Assembly (NCBI GenBank): GCA_028023455.1
Contig: JAQFVV010000150.1
Location: forward strand, 2,737,550-2,801,549
Direction: 5' to 3'
Origin: Epiperipatus broadwayi
Lineage: Eukaryota > Onychophora > Udeonychophora > Euonychophora > Peripatidae
DNA length: 64,000 nt
The position numbers and the translations under genes were made by a program. The notes beneath the pieces were generated by a model. It made no database searches. It was not told where the DNA came from and saw only the letters and a program-made list of their open reading frames with translations. Each line of letters begins with the position of its first letter. The stretch's first letter is position 1. Of the stretch, positions 22,412 through 34,329 are shown piece after piece.

Positions 22412-23555
22412 ATATATATATGCACATTGTGATGATTGTAAATTAGAGCACAACTCTGAGGTAAATTTGTTCAAAAATAGATTAAAGTTAGAAAAGTAAT
22501 TTTAAATATGGATTTCATGTCATGGTATTACAATCACTAAAGGTTAATCAAAATGTAGATAAAGTACATACATAAATATATATGCAAGTCATATAATATA
22601 TGTCCTCAAATATATATGCATTAGAGATAAATTTTTAATGTTAAAGAATTTCCATTGTTTATTTAGTTTTATTAGAGAATTTTTGACTTTGTAAGATATA
22701 TGAAAAAAAAAAGGGTTAAACAAATGACTTTCAAAATTATTGAAGCTGAAAATGAAAATAATTTTAATATTTAGTATTTGTATGACTATTACAAGCTACA
22801 TAAAATTTGTAGGATATTTTTATCAAAACAGCTGCAAATTCACATTTCATTATAGTGGAAGAGAATTAATCTTTGTGTATGTATTGCTTTATTTTGAAGT
22901 AGTAAGCTGGCCAGTTAAATATAATTATCAAGTTTATATATTTAAAGATATTTAAATGATGTTGAAGATAATTTACTTCCAAAATTTTATTATCAAAAAT
23001 TTGTCCATGGATGCTGTGAAAAGATCGTAAGAGTTTTCAAAACAGTCTATACAAATAGGTAAATTAGCTTCCGAGATGTGGAAAAGATGCTTTTTAATCA
23101 AAAAACTGACGGTAGCATAGAATAGTTAGTTATAAATAGCATTTCAAAGAGAATTTTTGAGTGAATGTGGATTGCAATTTTCAAGCTTCAGAGTTCAGGC
23201 TTCCGATTTCAAATATTATTTAGTTTCATCAGAATTTAAGCAATCAGATATTTAGTATTTACTAATAAAGAACAAAATCAGATAAGTAAAAATAATATCA
23301 GCAACGTTCAACAGTTGGTTCTAATAGTAAATCCTAACTGTGTTAAGATAAAAAACAAATATTACCCTTTAATTTACAGAAGTAAGAAACAATATATTAG
23401 TATGGAAGAATACATTTTAGTTTCATTTGCAGCAGTAATAAATTATACTTATGTTTATAGCTTCTTCAAAAGGATCAGCTAAGGGCAACCGAACTTGTAT
23501 CAATCCATCACATTTTAATTATGTAGCGCCTAGAAGAAATAGATAAATTGCGTAA
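22412..23555. other. Spacer with weak coding-like hints
   Basis: A 71-codon frame at 22740-22955 is rich in hydrophobic residues. At 22957-23062 a frame of about 35 codons ends exactly at AATAGG|GTAAAT-like sequence that could be a splice donor. Neither has a motif I know. Confidence 0.2.
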
Positions 23556-23557
23556 AT

Positions 23558-24060
23558 GTAATCATCATCATCATCGTCATCATTATCAACAACCATTATC
23601 AATCCACTGCAGGATGAAGGTCTCTCCAAGCTTAATCCATCTTCTCCGATCTTTAGCTTCTCTTCTTCACATCACCCCTGCACACTTTTTTATTTCATCC
23701 ATCCATCTCACATGTGGTCTCTTTCTGGGTCTTTTACAATCTGTTGGAGTCTAGTTTAAGATTTCAATTGTCCATCTATTATCATCTCTTCTAGCAATAT
23801 GTCCAGCCCAACTCCACTTTAATCTTTTAATTTTTTCAATGAGGTCAGTAACATCTGTTTGTTCTCTTACCCATACATTGCGTTTTCCATCTCTTCTTGT
23901 TACTCCAAACATGCATCTCTCCATACTTCTTTGAGGTGTCTGGATTCTCTGTACTGCTCTTTTATTAAGGACTCTTAAGTTGAAGCTTGTTGCCTGATAT
24001 ATTAATGCTATATTAAGTGTTCCCCAAGACGAAGTTACTTGGATCACTGCTATATATGTC
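23558..24060 (-). pseudogene. LINE-A copy 2: C-terminal ORF2 fragment
   Basis: The longest LINE-A piece. On the minus strand from 24047 it reads QRSMERCMFGVTRRDGKR, then TDVTDLIEKIKRLKWSWAG, HIARRDD and RWTIEILN. This matches the conserved post-RT 'QRxMERxMLGxxxRD ... KLKWxWAGHIARRxDxRW' domain of RTE-like LINEs. After an in-frame TAG the same frame continues through KRPRKRPHVRWMDEIKK and, past a TGA that replaces Trp, RREAKDRRRWIKLGETF to LQWIDNG. It ends in an (ATC)n tail (GAT on the minus strand) at about 23560-23590. 5'-truncated, with two stops: inactive. Confidence 0.88.
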
Positions 24061-24064
24061 TAAT

Positions 24065-25075
24065 CAAAACTGAGGAATATCAACAAGTTAGTGAAACTGA
24101 CTTCAAAGCTAAAAAGGAAACCCTATTGTAAATTAATAGTGGATTTTCTGATTCAATATTTAATATATATTGAAGTTACGGAATCATAAGTGCACAGATT
24201 ATTTCATTAAATGCCAGTAATAAGAAATCAAAATATTTCAATTTAAAAAAGCCTATGTTCTAAATATAGACAATTTTTAAATTTATAAGAATTTCATTTT
24301 TTAATATACGAGCAGAGATTTTGAAGATTTTGTGAAAGTAAATCAAGATTTTGTATATGAAAATGAAATTTATAAATTTTTTCCCCATATGTTAAAATTT
24401 AAGTCGTAAAATGGATAAATTGAAAGATGAGAGTCAAATATTACTAAATCTACAATTTAATAAATAGTAAATCCATGGTTATTGGTGGATAAAAATCTAG
24501 TATTTACTAATGTATGCGCTCAAGCACTTTAACCTATCTATATACAACCACAGTATAGTATTAATTAACATGTTGTTAATTTGATAACTCAGGGTATACT
24601 CAATTTATTCTCGTATATGTATATGTAGTCCATCCCTGATTAATAAATTAAAGATTGTTAGTGTATGCAATCATCATTCTCAAACTCTATACTTTATACT
24701 AGTTAAAGAAGTGATGACAGGAAATAATTAGTAAACATGTAGAAAGATTAATACATTGATTCCTATCAGAAGTCAGGTATGAATAGAAAGCTAATTTTCA
24801 AGATTATATGTGTTATCAACTATTTTAGCCAAATGATGCATCTGGACATTTCGATAAAAAAATTTAAATAATACAGAGTGCTTCATTGGCAGCATTTATG
24901 ACTTGAAAATTACTTATACATATGCAAACTGGTCTTTGATAATACCATTCACTTATATTTACTGACCTTTGCTTTCATATTCTATTACAGACCATCTTGT
25001 TGCTGCAGTGTGTATATATAAGTGAAAAAAATCCAATAGCATATCACTATTTGAAAATTCAAATATAAATTATCC
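24065..25075. other. AT-rich spacer
   Basis: Nothing recognised. Confidence 0.5.
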
Positions 25076-25079
25076 TCTT

Positions 25080-26645
25080 AATGTGATGTGTACAATAAGG
25101 CTACTACTTTATTGAAGTCACAAATCTCTCAGCCACTATGCCCCAAAAAACCTGTTAGCCACATTCCCTTCCCTTTCCATTCTCATTCTAAGTTTTTCCT
25201 ATATTCTTCCTATTCTGCTCCATCCCATTACCACAACATCATCTTTGTCCACTCTGTGACTTTTATAACTAAATACCCCCTTTTTCCAAACCCAGCATCA
25301 TAACCAAGAGCGTACTTTCTGTATAATCATTTTATTTATATTTATTCTCCCACAACTTCATTAATTGTATCTTTTCTGCTTGTAAACATTTACATACAAT
25401 TAGCAGGTGGCTAATATTTTTCATGCCTTCCTTACATAACTTTCAGACTAAATCACCCACATTTCTACATTTATGTGTATATTTCTTGTTGCTAGCAATT
25501 CTATTTGAGCCTTAAACAGTAAATTACTTTCCTTGCTATTATCGTAAATTAACTCATATCCAATATTCTGTTTACTTCTATATATAAATAAACTCTTTTT
25601 ACTCTCCATACTAGTTCTCCATCTCTCCAATTCCCAAATTTTTACTAATTCATCTATTCTTCTATCCCATTATTTGCTACTATAACACTCACAATTCTTC
25701 TAACATAGTCACCCCACCTTTTGTGCAAGTATACTGACATAAAGTCTTTATCCAAATCTTCTGCATACTGCACTATCTTTTTCACACATTTAGTTGTCTT
25801 CCTTTACTTGTAATCCTATTAAATACTATTTTGGCTATTCTTTTACTATCCATAAATTGCAATCTACTGAACATTTTAATTTTTCTTTTTGCATCTTTTG
25901 TATAAAAACTTGACCATCTTATTCCTCACTGAAATTGCCTTCTTTGCTATTTACACATCTACATCTAATGCATGTCTTCCTATTTTTCTTTGTACTTTTT
26001 CTAAATAATCTAACATTCTTTTACTAACACATAACACATCATTACCATAAGTAAACCCTACTACTGCCAATTACATACAATTCTTGCTATATCATATTTA
26101 TTATATGAAAACAGTCAATTTCTTTATCAAGCCCTTTCTCCCATTCATCCAAGCAATTTTTTCTGATTATTTAAGACAATTCCCAAATAGTTATACTTAT
26201 TTCTCACATTTAACTTTATATCCCCCAATAAAATTCTTTCTTTTCTTTTTTCTCAGCATTTATCATCATTATTTTTGATTTTTCTTCTTTTTCCACCCTT
26301 GTGCACATCTTCAGCATAACTTCCATATCTTCCCTACTTTCTGTGCAAAAGAAGATATCATCAATAAATAAAAGACCTGATAATGTATATGCTCCATTAC
26401 CATCTATTAATTGTATCTCTACTCTTCTTTCTAGTTTTACTATTGCTCTCTCCATTTCTCTCAAATATAACAAAAACAAAATAGATGACAGAGAGCATCC
26501 TTGCCTTAGTTCCACCCCATTTTTAACGCTAACTGATTCTATATTTTTAAATGTTAATATATATAGCAACACTTCCTGTGAGTATAGTTTGAATTTTAAG
26601 CCTCACAATTCAGACTTTATATTTATTCATAGAAGACATTGCTGA
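25080..26645 (-). pseudogene. LINE-B copy 2: RT domain plus C-terminal zinc-finger region
   Basis: Reverse transcriptase of a non-LTR retrotransposon. From 26572 the frame reads VELRQGCSLSSILFLLYLRE, matching the RT 'GLRQGCSLSPILF' motif, then LLFIDDIFFCTESREDMEVM, the catalytic F/Y-A-DD box with Ala changed to Ile. Both Asp remain, followed by a Lys/Glu-rich helix. Further left, with frameshifts, comes the C-terminal region including MERWRTSMESKKS and ELIYDNSKESNLLFKAQ (about 25630-25450). The 3' end is near 25080. It lies head to head with copy 3 (26655-27600), about 85-88% alike by eye where they overlap. Truncated and dead. Confidence 0.82.
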
Positions 26646-26654
26646 ATATCTTTA

Positions 26655-27600
26655 ACATTTGTTAAATTACTTGGAAAAGGTACAAAGAGAAATAGTAAGA
26701 CATGCATTAGATGTAGATGTGTGGATGGCAAAGGAGGCAATTCAAGGAAAAATGGGATTGTCATGTTTTTATATGAGAGATGCAAAAAGTAAAATGAAAA
26801 TGTTCAGTATATTGCAATTTATGGATAATAAGAGAATAGCCAAAATAGTATATAATTGGGTTATGAGTAACAGGCAATAAAATGGGTGAGAAAGATAATA
26901 CAGTATGCATAAGATTTGGATAAAGATTCTATATCAGCATACTTGTACAAAAGATGGGACAATTGTGTTAGGAGGATTGTTGAGTGTTATAGTGGCAAAG
27001 AATGGGAAAGAAAAATAGGTGCAATAATAAAAAATAGGGAGTTGGAAAGGTGGAGAACTAGTATGGAGAGTAAAAAGAATTTAAATATACATAGAAGTAA
27101 AAATAATATTGGGTGTGAATTAATTTACGATAATAGCAAGGAAAGTAGTTTCCTGTTTAAGGCTCGAACAGGATCATTAGCAGCAAGGGAATATACACAT
27201 AAGTGAAGATATGTGGGTAATTTAGTCTGCAAGTCATGTAAGGAAGGCATGGAAAATATTAGCCATCTGCTAATTGGATGTAAATGCTTCCAAGCAGAAA
27301 GCATACAAATAATGATGTTGTGGGAGAATAAATATAAACAAAGTGATTATACAGAAAATAGGTTTTTGGTTTTTACGCTTTGTTTGAAAAAAAAGATAAA
27401 GGGAACCTATATATAAAGGCCATAGAATGGACAAAGATGATGCAGTGGGAATGGGATGGAACAAGATATAGAAGAATATGAAAAAAACTTAGGTTGGGGA
27501 ATGGAAAGGGAAGGTAAGATGGCTAACAGGTTTCTCTTGGCATCCCGACTTCGATAAAAAAGAAGCCATAGCGCATCGCATCGTATTGGAAGAGTGATTT
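26655..27600 (+). pseudogene. LINE-B copy 3: C-terminal part
   Basis: The plus-strand copy starts inside the region after the RT. Successive open pieces give YLEKVQREIVRHALDVDVW, AKEAIQGKMGLSCFYMRDA, then ERWRTSMESKKN, ELIYDNSKESSFLFKARTG and a Cys/His segment CKSCKEGMENISHLLIGCKC (about 27231-27290). This is the C-x2-C...H...C zinc-binding tail found in several LINE ORF2 proteins. Stops and frameshifts separate the pieces. It ends in a GCATCGCATCGTA-like tail near 27580. Copies 2 and 3 point away from each other from a junction at about 26646-26655. Confidence 0.82.
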
Positions 27601-27604
27601 AGAA

Positions 27605-28490
27605 TATATATATATAAACAAATTACACTAACTTGCAATTAAATGGCTAACCAAAACTAAATTTAAAAATTTATTATCACTGATTACAGATTTTTTTAAG
27701 TGCACATTAGTAGTAAATTTTTTAAATTTAATTTAGGCTAGTGCTTTGTTTGTGAATTAGTGTACTTGACTTATTATTGTGGCTGGTTAAGCTTTTGATA
27801 TTAGATATTACATATACTTAGAGAGAGAGATGAGAGATAGAGAGGTGATTTAACTCAAACTATGCTATAAATTTAATAATTATTATTGTATTATTTAAAT
27901 ATATGTACGTTAAAAATATAGTGATAGTATAATGGTCAATAATTTGTACGTTTTTGTCTGGGTTTTTTTTCCAATATTTAAAATAGTAAAAAAAGTAGAT
28001 TTTTAAATAAGCTTTCAAATAAATTTGCTTAAAGCAAAATCAAAATCAAAATGAATAAAAATCGTTAGCAAATCGAAATGGGGATTAGTTTCTTAATTAT
28101 TGGCAGGGAAAAAAAAAGAAAAAAGAAAATGATTGCGAAGGAAGAACGGTTCTCAGGGTACTCATCAAACAAGTTACAATTGACTGTCTAACAGCTATCG
28201 AATTAAAAATAATAATGTATAATTAGATACTCAGAGTATTGAGTATATAAATATGTCAGTAAAATTGATAAATATATTAGCAAAATGAAAATGAAAAATC
28301 CTGATATTGCACGACTCAGACAAAGTGGAAGTTAAAAGGTTTGTATTATAGCTACAGGAATAGTATATGTATATATAATTTCAAGAACGAAAACATTTTA
28401 TATTTAACTGTCTTGTTGATAGTGACGTTGGAAACATTAAAAAAGGATCTGGTGATTACTTTTCAAATCTATGTATCAGCCAATAAAGAT
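27605..28490. other. AT-rich spacer
   Basis: Nothing recognised. Purine-rich on the plus strand near 27820 (GAGAGAGA) and 28105. Confidence 0.5.
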
Positions 28491-28494
28491 CGTG

Positions 28495-28713
28495 ATAAAT
28501 ATTGCTAGAAGAAATCATGATAGACGGACAATTGAAATCCTAAACTGCATTCCAAGAGACTATTAAAAAACCTAGAAAGAGACCATATGTGAGGTGGGTG
28601 GATGAAATAATGAAGTGCGCTGGGATTATGTGGAGAAGAGAAGCTAAAGATCGGAGAAGATGATTTAAACTAGGAGAAACTTCATCCTGCATAGATTGAT
28701 AATGATGATGATA
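28495..28713 (+). mobile_element. LINE-A copy 3: 3' fragment
   Basis: Reads IARRNHDRRTIEILN and then PRDY. An extra base shifts the frame into the KRPRKRPYVRW segment. Ends after CATCCTGCATAGATTGATA in a GATGATGAT tail (about 28698-28713). Same family as copies 1, 2, 4 and 5. The minus-strand frame of 68 codons here is its antisense shadow. Confidence 0.82.
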
Positions 28714-28744
28714 TGAAGAAATTAGCAAAATAAAATTGCTATGC

Positions 28745-31105
28745 AATGATATTGAGGGTTTAGATTAGAAGTCCATAGGAAAGAGCTGATAAAATTTCTG
28801 GAGAGGATAGGTTTGAGTAAAAAAATATTAAGGATGAAAGGTTGGGAAATTTTTATAGAGAAACGTGGCAAGGTCAACATTTGGAAAGTTCCAGTGATGT
28901 AAAAAATATTTAAATTGTACTTGATTTAAAATAGTATTAAGACTATTTATATATTCCGAAACTGATATAAATTTAGATTACACTTTCGTAGTGCTAAAAT
29001 TGAGAGGATCTTTTTTTTTTAAAAAAATAAATAAATTAAGAAATATTTAATTAATTGATCAATTAAAAAGAAAAAAAATAATAGTGAAAGAAATGGATTT
29101 GTTAGATAAAAAAAACAGCAGATGGTTAATAACTGATTATAATTACTGAAAATAACACGTAAAAACTGCTACAATTTAAATAGTAGCGATAAGTAAAATA
29201 AGAGAGCAAAGAAGCCGGAATTAGAAACGAGATAAAATAAAATGATACAGAGAAAAATTCAGATAGAAAATTATGAATTCGAAAAAAGTTAAAATGTGAA
29301 TATGATATAGATAAAGCTAAGTGAAAATATATAAGAAGGAAATTCTTGAAAACAGAGTATATGTAAAAAAAAAGCTATCTCTCATATAATATAAAAGAAC
29401 AGGTTTATGGACATACTTAGGTTAAAACAGTAAAGTGATTATAAATTATTATTAAAACATAGTGGGTGCATTAATAAATATTGAAAAAATATAAAAGAGA
29501 TTTGTATGTGCTCTGAAAGATTTGAGTTTTAATCCAAGTACCTTTAGATTGTAAAACTACTACCATAATAGGTTATCAAACCAGGCAGGGCATAGTCATT
29601 ATGCTAGTATAAGGAATTATATGATGTATTTGACCATTGGAAACAACTGTTCAGCGTTAACTCAAGAACATCAGCTCTTTTGAGTTTGTTTCTCTACCAT
29701 TGTGATAAACTACATTAGGCAGACAGTTGTATGATATAGATAGATAGCCTTTATTTATATTAATTGAAAATAATGTAAAGATGAAATAATTGTCTCTGTA
29801 ACAAAAAAGAAATTGTAAAATCTTTAACAAGAAGAAATCTTGTATTATAAATGAGATTTCAGCTAAATTATTAAAAGCTATGTAGATAAAGGATTTGAAA
29901 GAAATAATTAATGCTTATGATATAGTTTCTATCACGGAAGAAAGGTCAGTATGTATTTTTCCAACAGTTATGATTCCACAAAAGAAAAAAATATATTTCA
30001 GTAAAGATGGGAATCAATTATGTTTTCACAGATTATAAATAATATTATAATGGAGAGCAATTGATATTTAGAAAAGGATGAGACAATTTCTGAGAGGTAT
30101 AAGGATAAAGAAGGTTTACATGCTGATGATGTATCTTAAAAATATATCGTATTCAAAAATTATTTCTATTAGTTTAAACATCTATTGCAGGGAAAATAAA
30201 TATAAGAAGAGATATAAGGCACTATGATAAGAATAGAATTACTATAAGGGGTAAGAAAACATTAATGTATCTGATTCGAAAACACTATTTGTAGAGAATG
30301 AAGTTGAGATTAATAAAATATTAATAGGATATTAATAAAGTATGTAAAAGTTCAGTACACATATAAATGAAAATAAAGCTAAAGCAATGAAAATAGATAT
30401 AAGGCAAAACAAGAGTTATTGCTGAACTGATAATTAAAAACTAGCAAGTTACCAATTTAAAATATTTAAGATAACACAAAAAATTAGATGTGAATTGCAG
30501 TTCAGAGTCTAGGGTATACGATTTGAAAAAAGAAAAAAGGTTTGTTAAATTTTTTATTTAAATCGTTGGCTTCAAATTATTAAATATGAATAATTAAAGG
30601 AAATAAGGTAAAAAAATTGTAGCTTTTGCCATATGTGTGTAGAGAAAAATGTTAAGCTATAAGAATAATATTAGTAATATAGAAATATCACTAGTAACAT
30701 CACATGACTTGCTTATATGCTTAATCTAGACTTTCTAAAACAGTTCCTTTTATATTGCCTTAGATACTATAGTATAAGCCAAAGAGTAGATGTGCCTTAT
30801 ACTTGGCATAAAACTCAAATAACTAAAACATATAGAAATGATCTGGTGTTAGATTTATAGAGTCACACAAAAGAATTGGTTTGGATTAAGTTATTTTAAA
30901 CCATGTATTATTAACTTCAATATATAAAGATGGACATAATGTAGGGGTTAGATGTATAAGTGCATTAATTCCAGTTATAGATTCTAATGAGATGAAGGCA
31001 GAAACTAATCTTAGAATGGGATATTATAGCACCATATTAACTGTCTTCCTTTGAGGGTTCAAATTTACAATATATGTTTTGTTTTTATACATTAATATTA
31101 TTGTT
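28745..31105 (+). pseudogene. Faint LINE reverse-transcriptase relic
   Basis: A heavily decayed, A/G-rich stretch. 28780-28900 reads ELIKFLERIGLSKKILRMKG then a GWEIFIEKRGKVNIWKV segment. Around 29855-30010 a frame reads ISAKLLKAM, KDLKEIINAYDIVSITEERS and MIPQKKK, matching in order the LINE RT segment 'PAEMIKxxGxxxLKxIxxLxNxIxxTxxWPxxWxxSVxIPIPKK'. Near 30085 MRQ-ISE and a broken YGF-like segment follow. No intact domain survives. Which LINE family it came from is unclear; LINE-C is possible. Confidence 0.35.
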
Positions 31106-31111
31106 TTTTTT

Positions 31112-31209
31112 AAGTGTCATAGCATCGGCCGGGACGCGAACCCGCAACCCGGGTAACTGCCTGCAAGTGCAAAGCAGTCACGCTGACATCTCGACCACCA
31201 ATGCGTATT
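31112..31209 (-). mobile_element. tRNA-derived SINE (S1), best preserved copy
   Basis: On the minus strand: TTGGTGGTCGAGATGTCAGC, GTGACTGCTTTGC, then GGGTTGCGGGTTCGCGTCCC and CGGCCGATGCTATGACACTT. GTCAGCGTGACTGC resembles a pol III A box and GGTTCGCGTCC a B box, at tRNA-like spacing. It is over 50% G+C inside AT-rich DNA, as expected for a tRNA-derived head. A precise cloverleaf and amino-acid identity are not clear, so I call it a SINE, not a tRNA gene. Relatives: 3.74, 34.12 and 37.25 kb. Confidence 0.72.
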
Positions 31210-32395
31210 GTTCTAAGAGATCATGAAGAGAAAAAATAAATTGGATTAGCATAGAAAATGGCAATAAATGAAAAAACACCAACTGGAAATTTTAAAAAGA
31301 AAAATTTGAAGAGTAAAACAAGCGGCAGAAAATTTTTTAAGAAAATGGACTGATTTTGTATGTGGAACGTGTATTTTGATTCAATATATAAAAGACATTA
31401 CACATTCACACGTATATATGGGCATGTGTATGTCTTTATATATTGACCCTATTATCAACCATCGTCATTATCGTTAGCTCTTTTATTGAAATGTAGATTC
31501 CCCTTATCAAATCAGATCAACTTCAAGACTTCAGCCTTTTGTGTTATTTTTCATATATTTTTTTAAAATTGTCAATCCTGTTCCTATTTATTGCCATTTT
31601 TTTTTTATTATAATCTCTATCACATATATTTTCTCCGCTATATATAATTTGACAAACACTTATTTTAAATCAGACAAAAGTGGAATAAAATATTTTATAA
31701 ACCAATAAAACTAAGTGTTTTGGAACTTTTTAAGTTGATATTCTTTTTTTTTTTTTTCCAATTTAAGCACCTTGTAGATTTTTTTACTTAAATCATTTTA
31801 ATCAATTTGATAATGGATATATGCATAATAATGTGTAATGGAATTGTATTTAATAATAATAAAAAAAATAAGTTTGGGATTTCTCTAAAAATAATGTATA
31901 TGTGAAGTTGAGTTGTAACACGTGTTATAATTGCTTGACAAAATGTATGTTTTGAAGTATCTATGGTATGAGAGATTGGTCTGTTTTCTGGACTGATGAA
32001 TTGCAAATGTGATATAACTCATTGGAAGCTACAGCTACTTCATGTTCAGTCACATATAATCTGAGTTATTTACTTATTTACATATACATATCTGTATGTA
32101 AAGTTGTCATAGCATAATGACAGCCCTTCCAACTCCATTGATTATGACCTGATTTAACATCCAAACTGAGTAAAACGTTAAGAGTTTTTTTAATCTTATA
32201 CAGACTTAAGTTCTCTCAGAAAACGACCCCATACTTCCTGCTTAGTCCCATTCGACAAGTTTGATAGAGTAATGCCTTATCTTTCACTTCTCTTTTTTGA
32301 AGTGTTGTTGGAAAAACCTTTGCTTTGCAGTGATCTCTTTAAATGCTATTTTTAATTTTATATATATATATAAAATTTAAATACAAGTATACTGT
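31210..32395. other. AT-rich spacer
   Basis: No recognised feature apart from T runs (31742-31759) and a short TA run near 32362. Confidence 0.5.
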
Positions 32396-32399
32396 ATTG

Positions 32400-32498
32400 T
32401 CTATACTGAAATTAATGTAATTTAGAAAGGATTTGAACTCTGACTTTCAAGTTCTCTACTGCTATCTACTCCATCTAATACAGTTGAAACACATGACC
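32400..32498 (+). mobile_element. F3 element, copy 5, left half
   Basis: GGATTTGAACTCTGACTTTCAA, a CTCCATCTAATACAGTTGAA block and ACACATGACC are the first third of F3. The sequence then departs from F3 and resumes at 33642, so this is one element split by an insertion. Confidence 0.65.
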
Positions 32499-32529
32499 TT
32501 GTACAAGGAATATTGTTTTTCAAATAATT

Positions 32530-33200
32530 TTAAATAATTATATTTTATCTGGTGAAAAATTCAAATTAACAGTAATAATTTAATGGAATTTTTCTGCAAA
32601 TTTTTCTAGTTAAATTTCAGCTATTATGTAACCAAGGAAACTGCCAATTAAAAACTGACATTGCAAATTTAAATAATGTTATTTACTAACAGTATTTGTA
32701 TGATTCACTTTTAAAGAAAAATGGATTTGTTTTTAGTTTAATTTATTACATTAGACTACATAAGAATTGCAGATTAGACACATGATTTTCTAAATATTTT
32801 GGCAAATAAACAAGTCTACTATGAAAATTATCTAATAATTACAAGATTTTTATGAACTTTTAGATATAAATAGTCATAATTTAATATTTTCCCCTACCTT
32901 TTTGGAAATAAATTTTAATTATGATATAACCAGGCAAATAGTGAATTAAAAACTAGTATTGCATACTGAAACCTATCCATATAGTAATAATATTTGTGTA
33001 ACCCACTTTTAAATCAAAAGTGGACATATTTTTAGTTACATCTAGATAAAAGTTATCTAAAAAATACATGGAGAAATCCGTTTAAATGATCAATATTTAC
33101 ATCTAAAAGTTCATGTAAGTAATCTAATTATTATATATAACTTTTTATGGACAAGATTTGTTTTCTTGAGAAAATATTTAGAAAGTTCCAGTTTTCCTAT
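32530..33200. repeat. ~300-bp repeat array, locus 1
   Basis: Two or slightly more diverged units. Unit starts are near 32614 and 32912, each with TTA/ATTATGATATAACC-like sequence, AATTAAAAACT, GACATTGC/TAGTATTGC, ACCCACTTTTAAA, AGTTTAATTTATTACATTAGA-like sequence, CAAGATTTTTATGAACTTTTA and TTTAATATTTTCC. The same unit recurs at 40985-41650. No coding frame. Confidence 0.65.
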
Positions 33201-33399
33201 ATTAAAGTGTTACTATCTGATCATTAATTCTTATATAATCTAGAACAATAAATTAATAATGGATACTCTCAATAGATAGCTTGATTTCAGTTTGCAATCC
33301 CAGTTTTTATTGACAATTTGTTTGATTACATCATAGTTGAAATTTATTTTAAAAATGCACAGAAATATCCTATACTCTACTATTGACAGTCACATTATC

Positions 33400-33995
33400 T
33401 ACTTTGTCATAGCTATCTAGATTTTAAATAATTTACTCATCTTTGGGTAATGAACTCTGACACATACTTCAACATTAATTATTTTTATTAGTAATTCATT
33501 AGTCTATAGATTATCCAATTTCTTTAGTGTAATTTTTACTATACCACTCTTATGCAAGGCAGGAACTGTTTTCTAAGGAATTAGTTTCTATGGTTTTTAA
33601 TATCCTATGGAGGAATATAATTATAAACATATTACCAAAAGCATGTGAAAAAGATTTCTGATCCACAAGATGCACATTTCATGCTAAACTAGCACTCATC
33701 AGTTGGCCCAGACTACAATCTCTTACACATATTATTATTCAGTATATCTAGATAGCCAATTACTATAGTTTAATTGATGTGTGACACACCACTTAATGGA
33801 AGTATATTAATAATTTTTATTAGTTATTCATTAGACTAGAGATATTTTTGTAGCGTAATTTTCACTGCACTAATCTCACTCATGGTAGGGATACTCTTCA
33901 ACGTATTTCTCAAAATAATTATCTTATTAGCTAATAATATTTCTTATTAATCTCACTCAAAATTCTAAGTTGTTTTAAATTTTGCTGTTTTAATT
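33400..33995. repeat. Imperfect direct repeat pair
   Basis: TTTTTATTAGTAATTCATTAG with a following TTTAGTGTAATTTTTACTA segment (33480-33545) is repeated as TTTTTATTAGTTATTCATTAG and TAGCGTAATTTTCACTGCA (33815-33875). The F3 right half lies between them. Confidence 0.5.
33642..33760 (+). mobile_element. F3 element, copy 5, right half
   Basis: Resumes F3 at CATGTGAAAAAGAT and continues with CTAAACTAGCACTCATCAG, TTGGCCCAGACTACAATC and the AGTATATC block. With 32400-32498 it makes one F3 copy interrupted by 1,143 bases. Confidence 0.65.
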
Positions 33996-34120
33996 ATTTC
34001 TTCCAATGGTTCATAAAAACTTATATATTATAATCAAAATTTATTTGCACCAATTTGAGATTTGAAAATTTAATATTCTAATTTGTAATATTCCAAAAAA
34101 ATCTTCACAAAATACTGTTG

Positions 34121-34215
34121 TCAAGCCTCGGTAGTCAAATGGTCAGCACAGCCGTCTTACAAGCAGTTGTTCTGGGTTCGCTTCCTTGCCGATGCTATGA
34201 CACATGAAAAAAAAA
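34121..34215 (+). mobile_element. tRNA-derived SINE (S1) copy
   Basis: GGTCAGCACAGCCGTCTTAC, CTGGGTTCGCTTCC (B-box region) and GCCGATGCTATGACACATG, then an A run (34206-34214). It is the same S1 core as at 31.1 kb, plus strand, with an A-rich end that fits LINE-assisted retroposition. Confidence 0.7.
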
Positions 34216-34308
34216 CACTATTACATATTAGTGATTATTATTAATATTACATGAAATCTTTAATTATTTTTAAAGTTGTTTTATTTAAACTCACAATATT
34301 TTGTTAGC

Positions 34309-34323
34309 CCCCCCCCCCCCCCC
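34309..34323. repeat. Poly(C) run
   Basis: Fifteen C residues in an otherwise AT-rich setting. A similar run lies at about 60050 inside foldback F4. Confidence 0.9.
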
Positions 34324-34329
34324 ATCATT

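Noticed and set aside
26301-26645. Forward frame of 114 codons
   Set aside because: Antisense to the LINE-B reverse transcriptase.
25080-27600. Twin-priming inversion as explanation of the LINE-B pair
   Set aside because: The inverted parts overlap in LINE position for about 0.9 kb and differ by 12-15%, whereas twin priming gives non-overlapping parts of one RNA.
31112-31209. Functional tRNA gene
   Set aside because: Boxes are tRNA-like but I could not draw a proper cloverleaf, and degraded relatives occur at three other places, as for a SINE.
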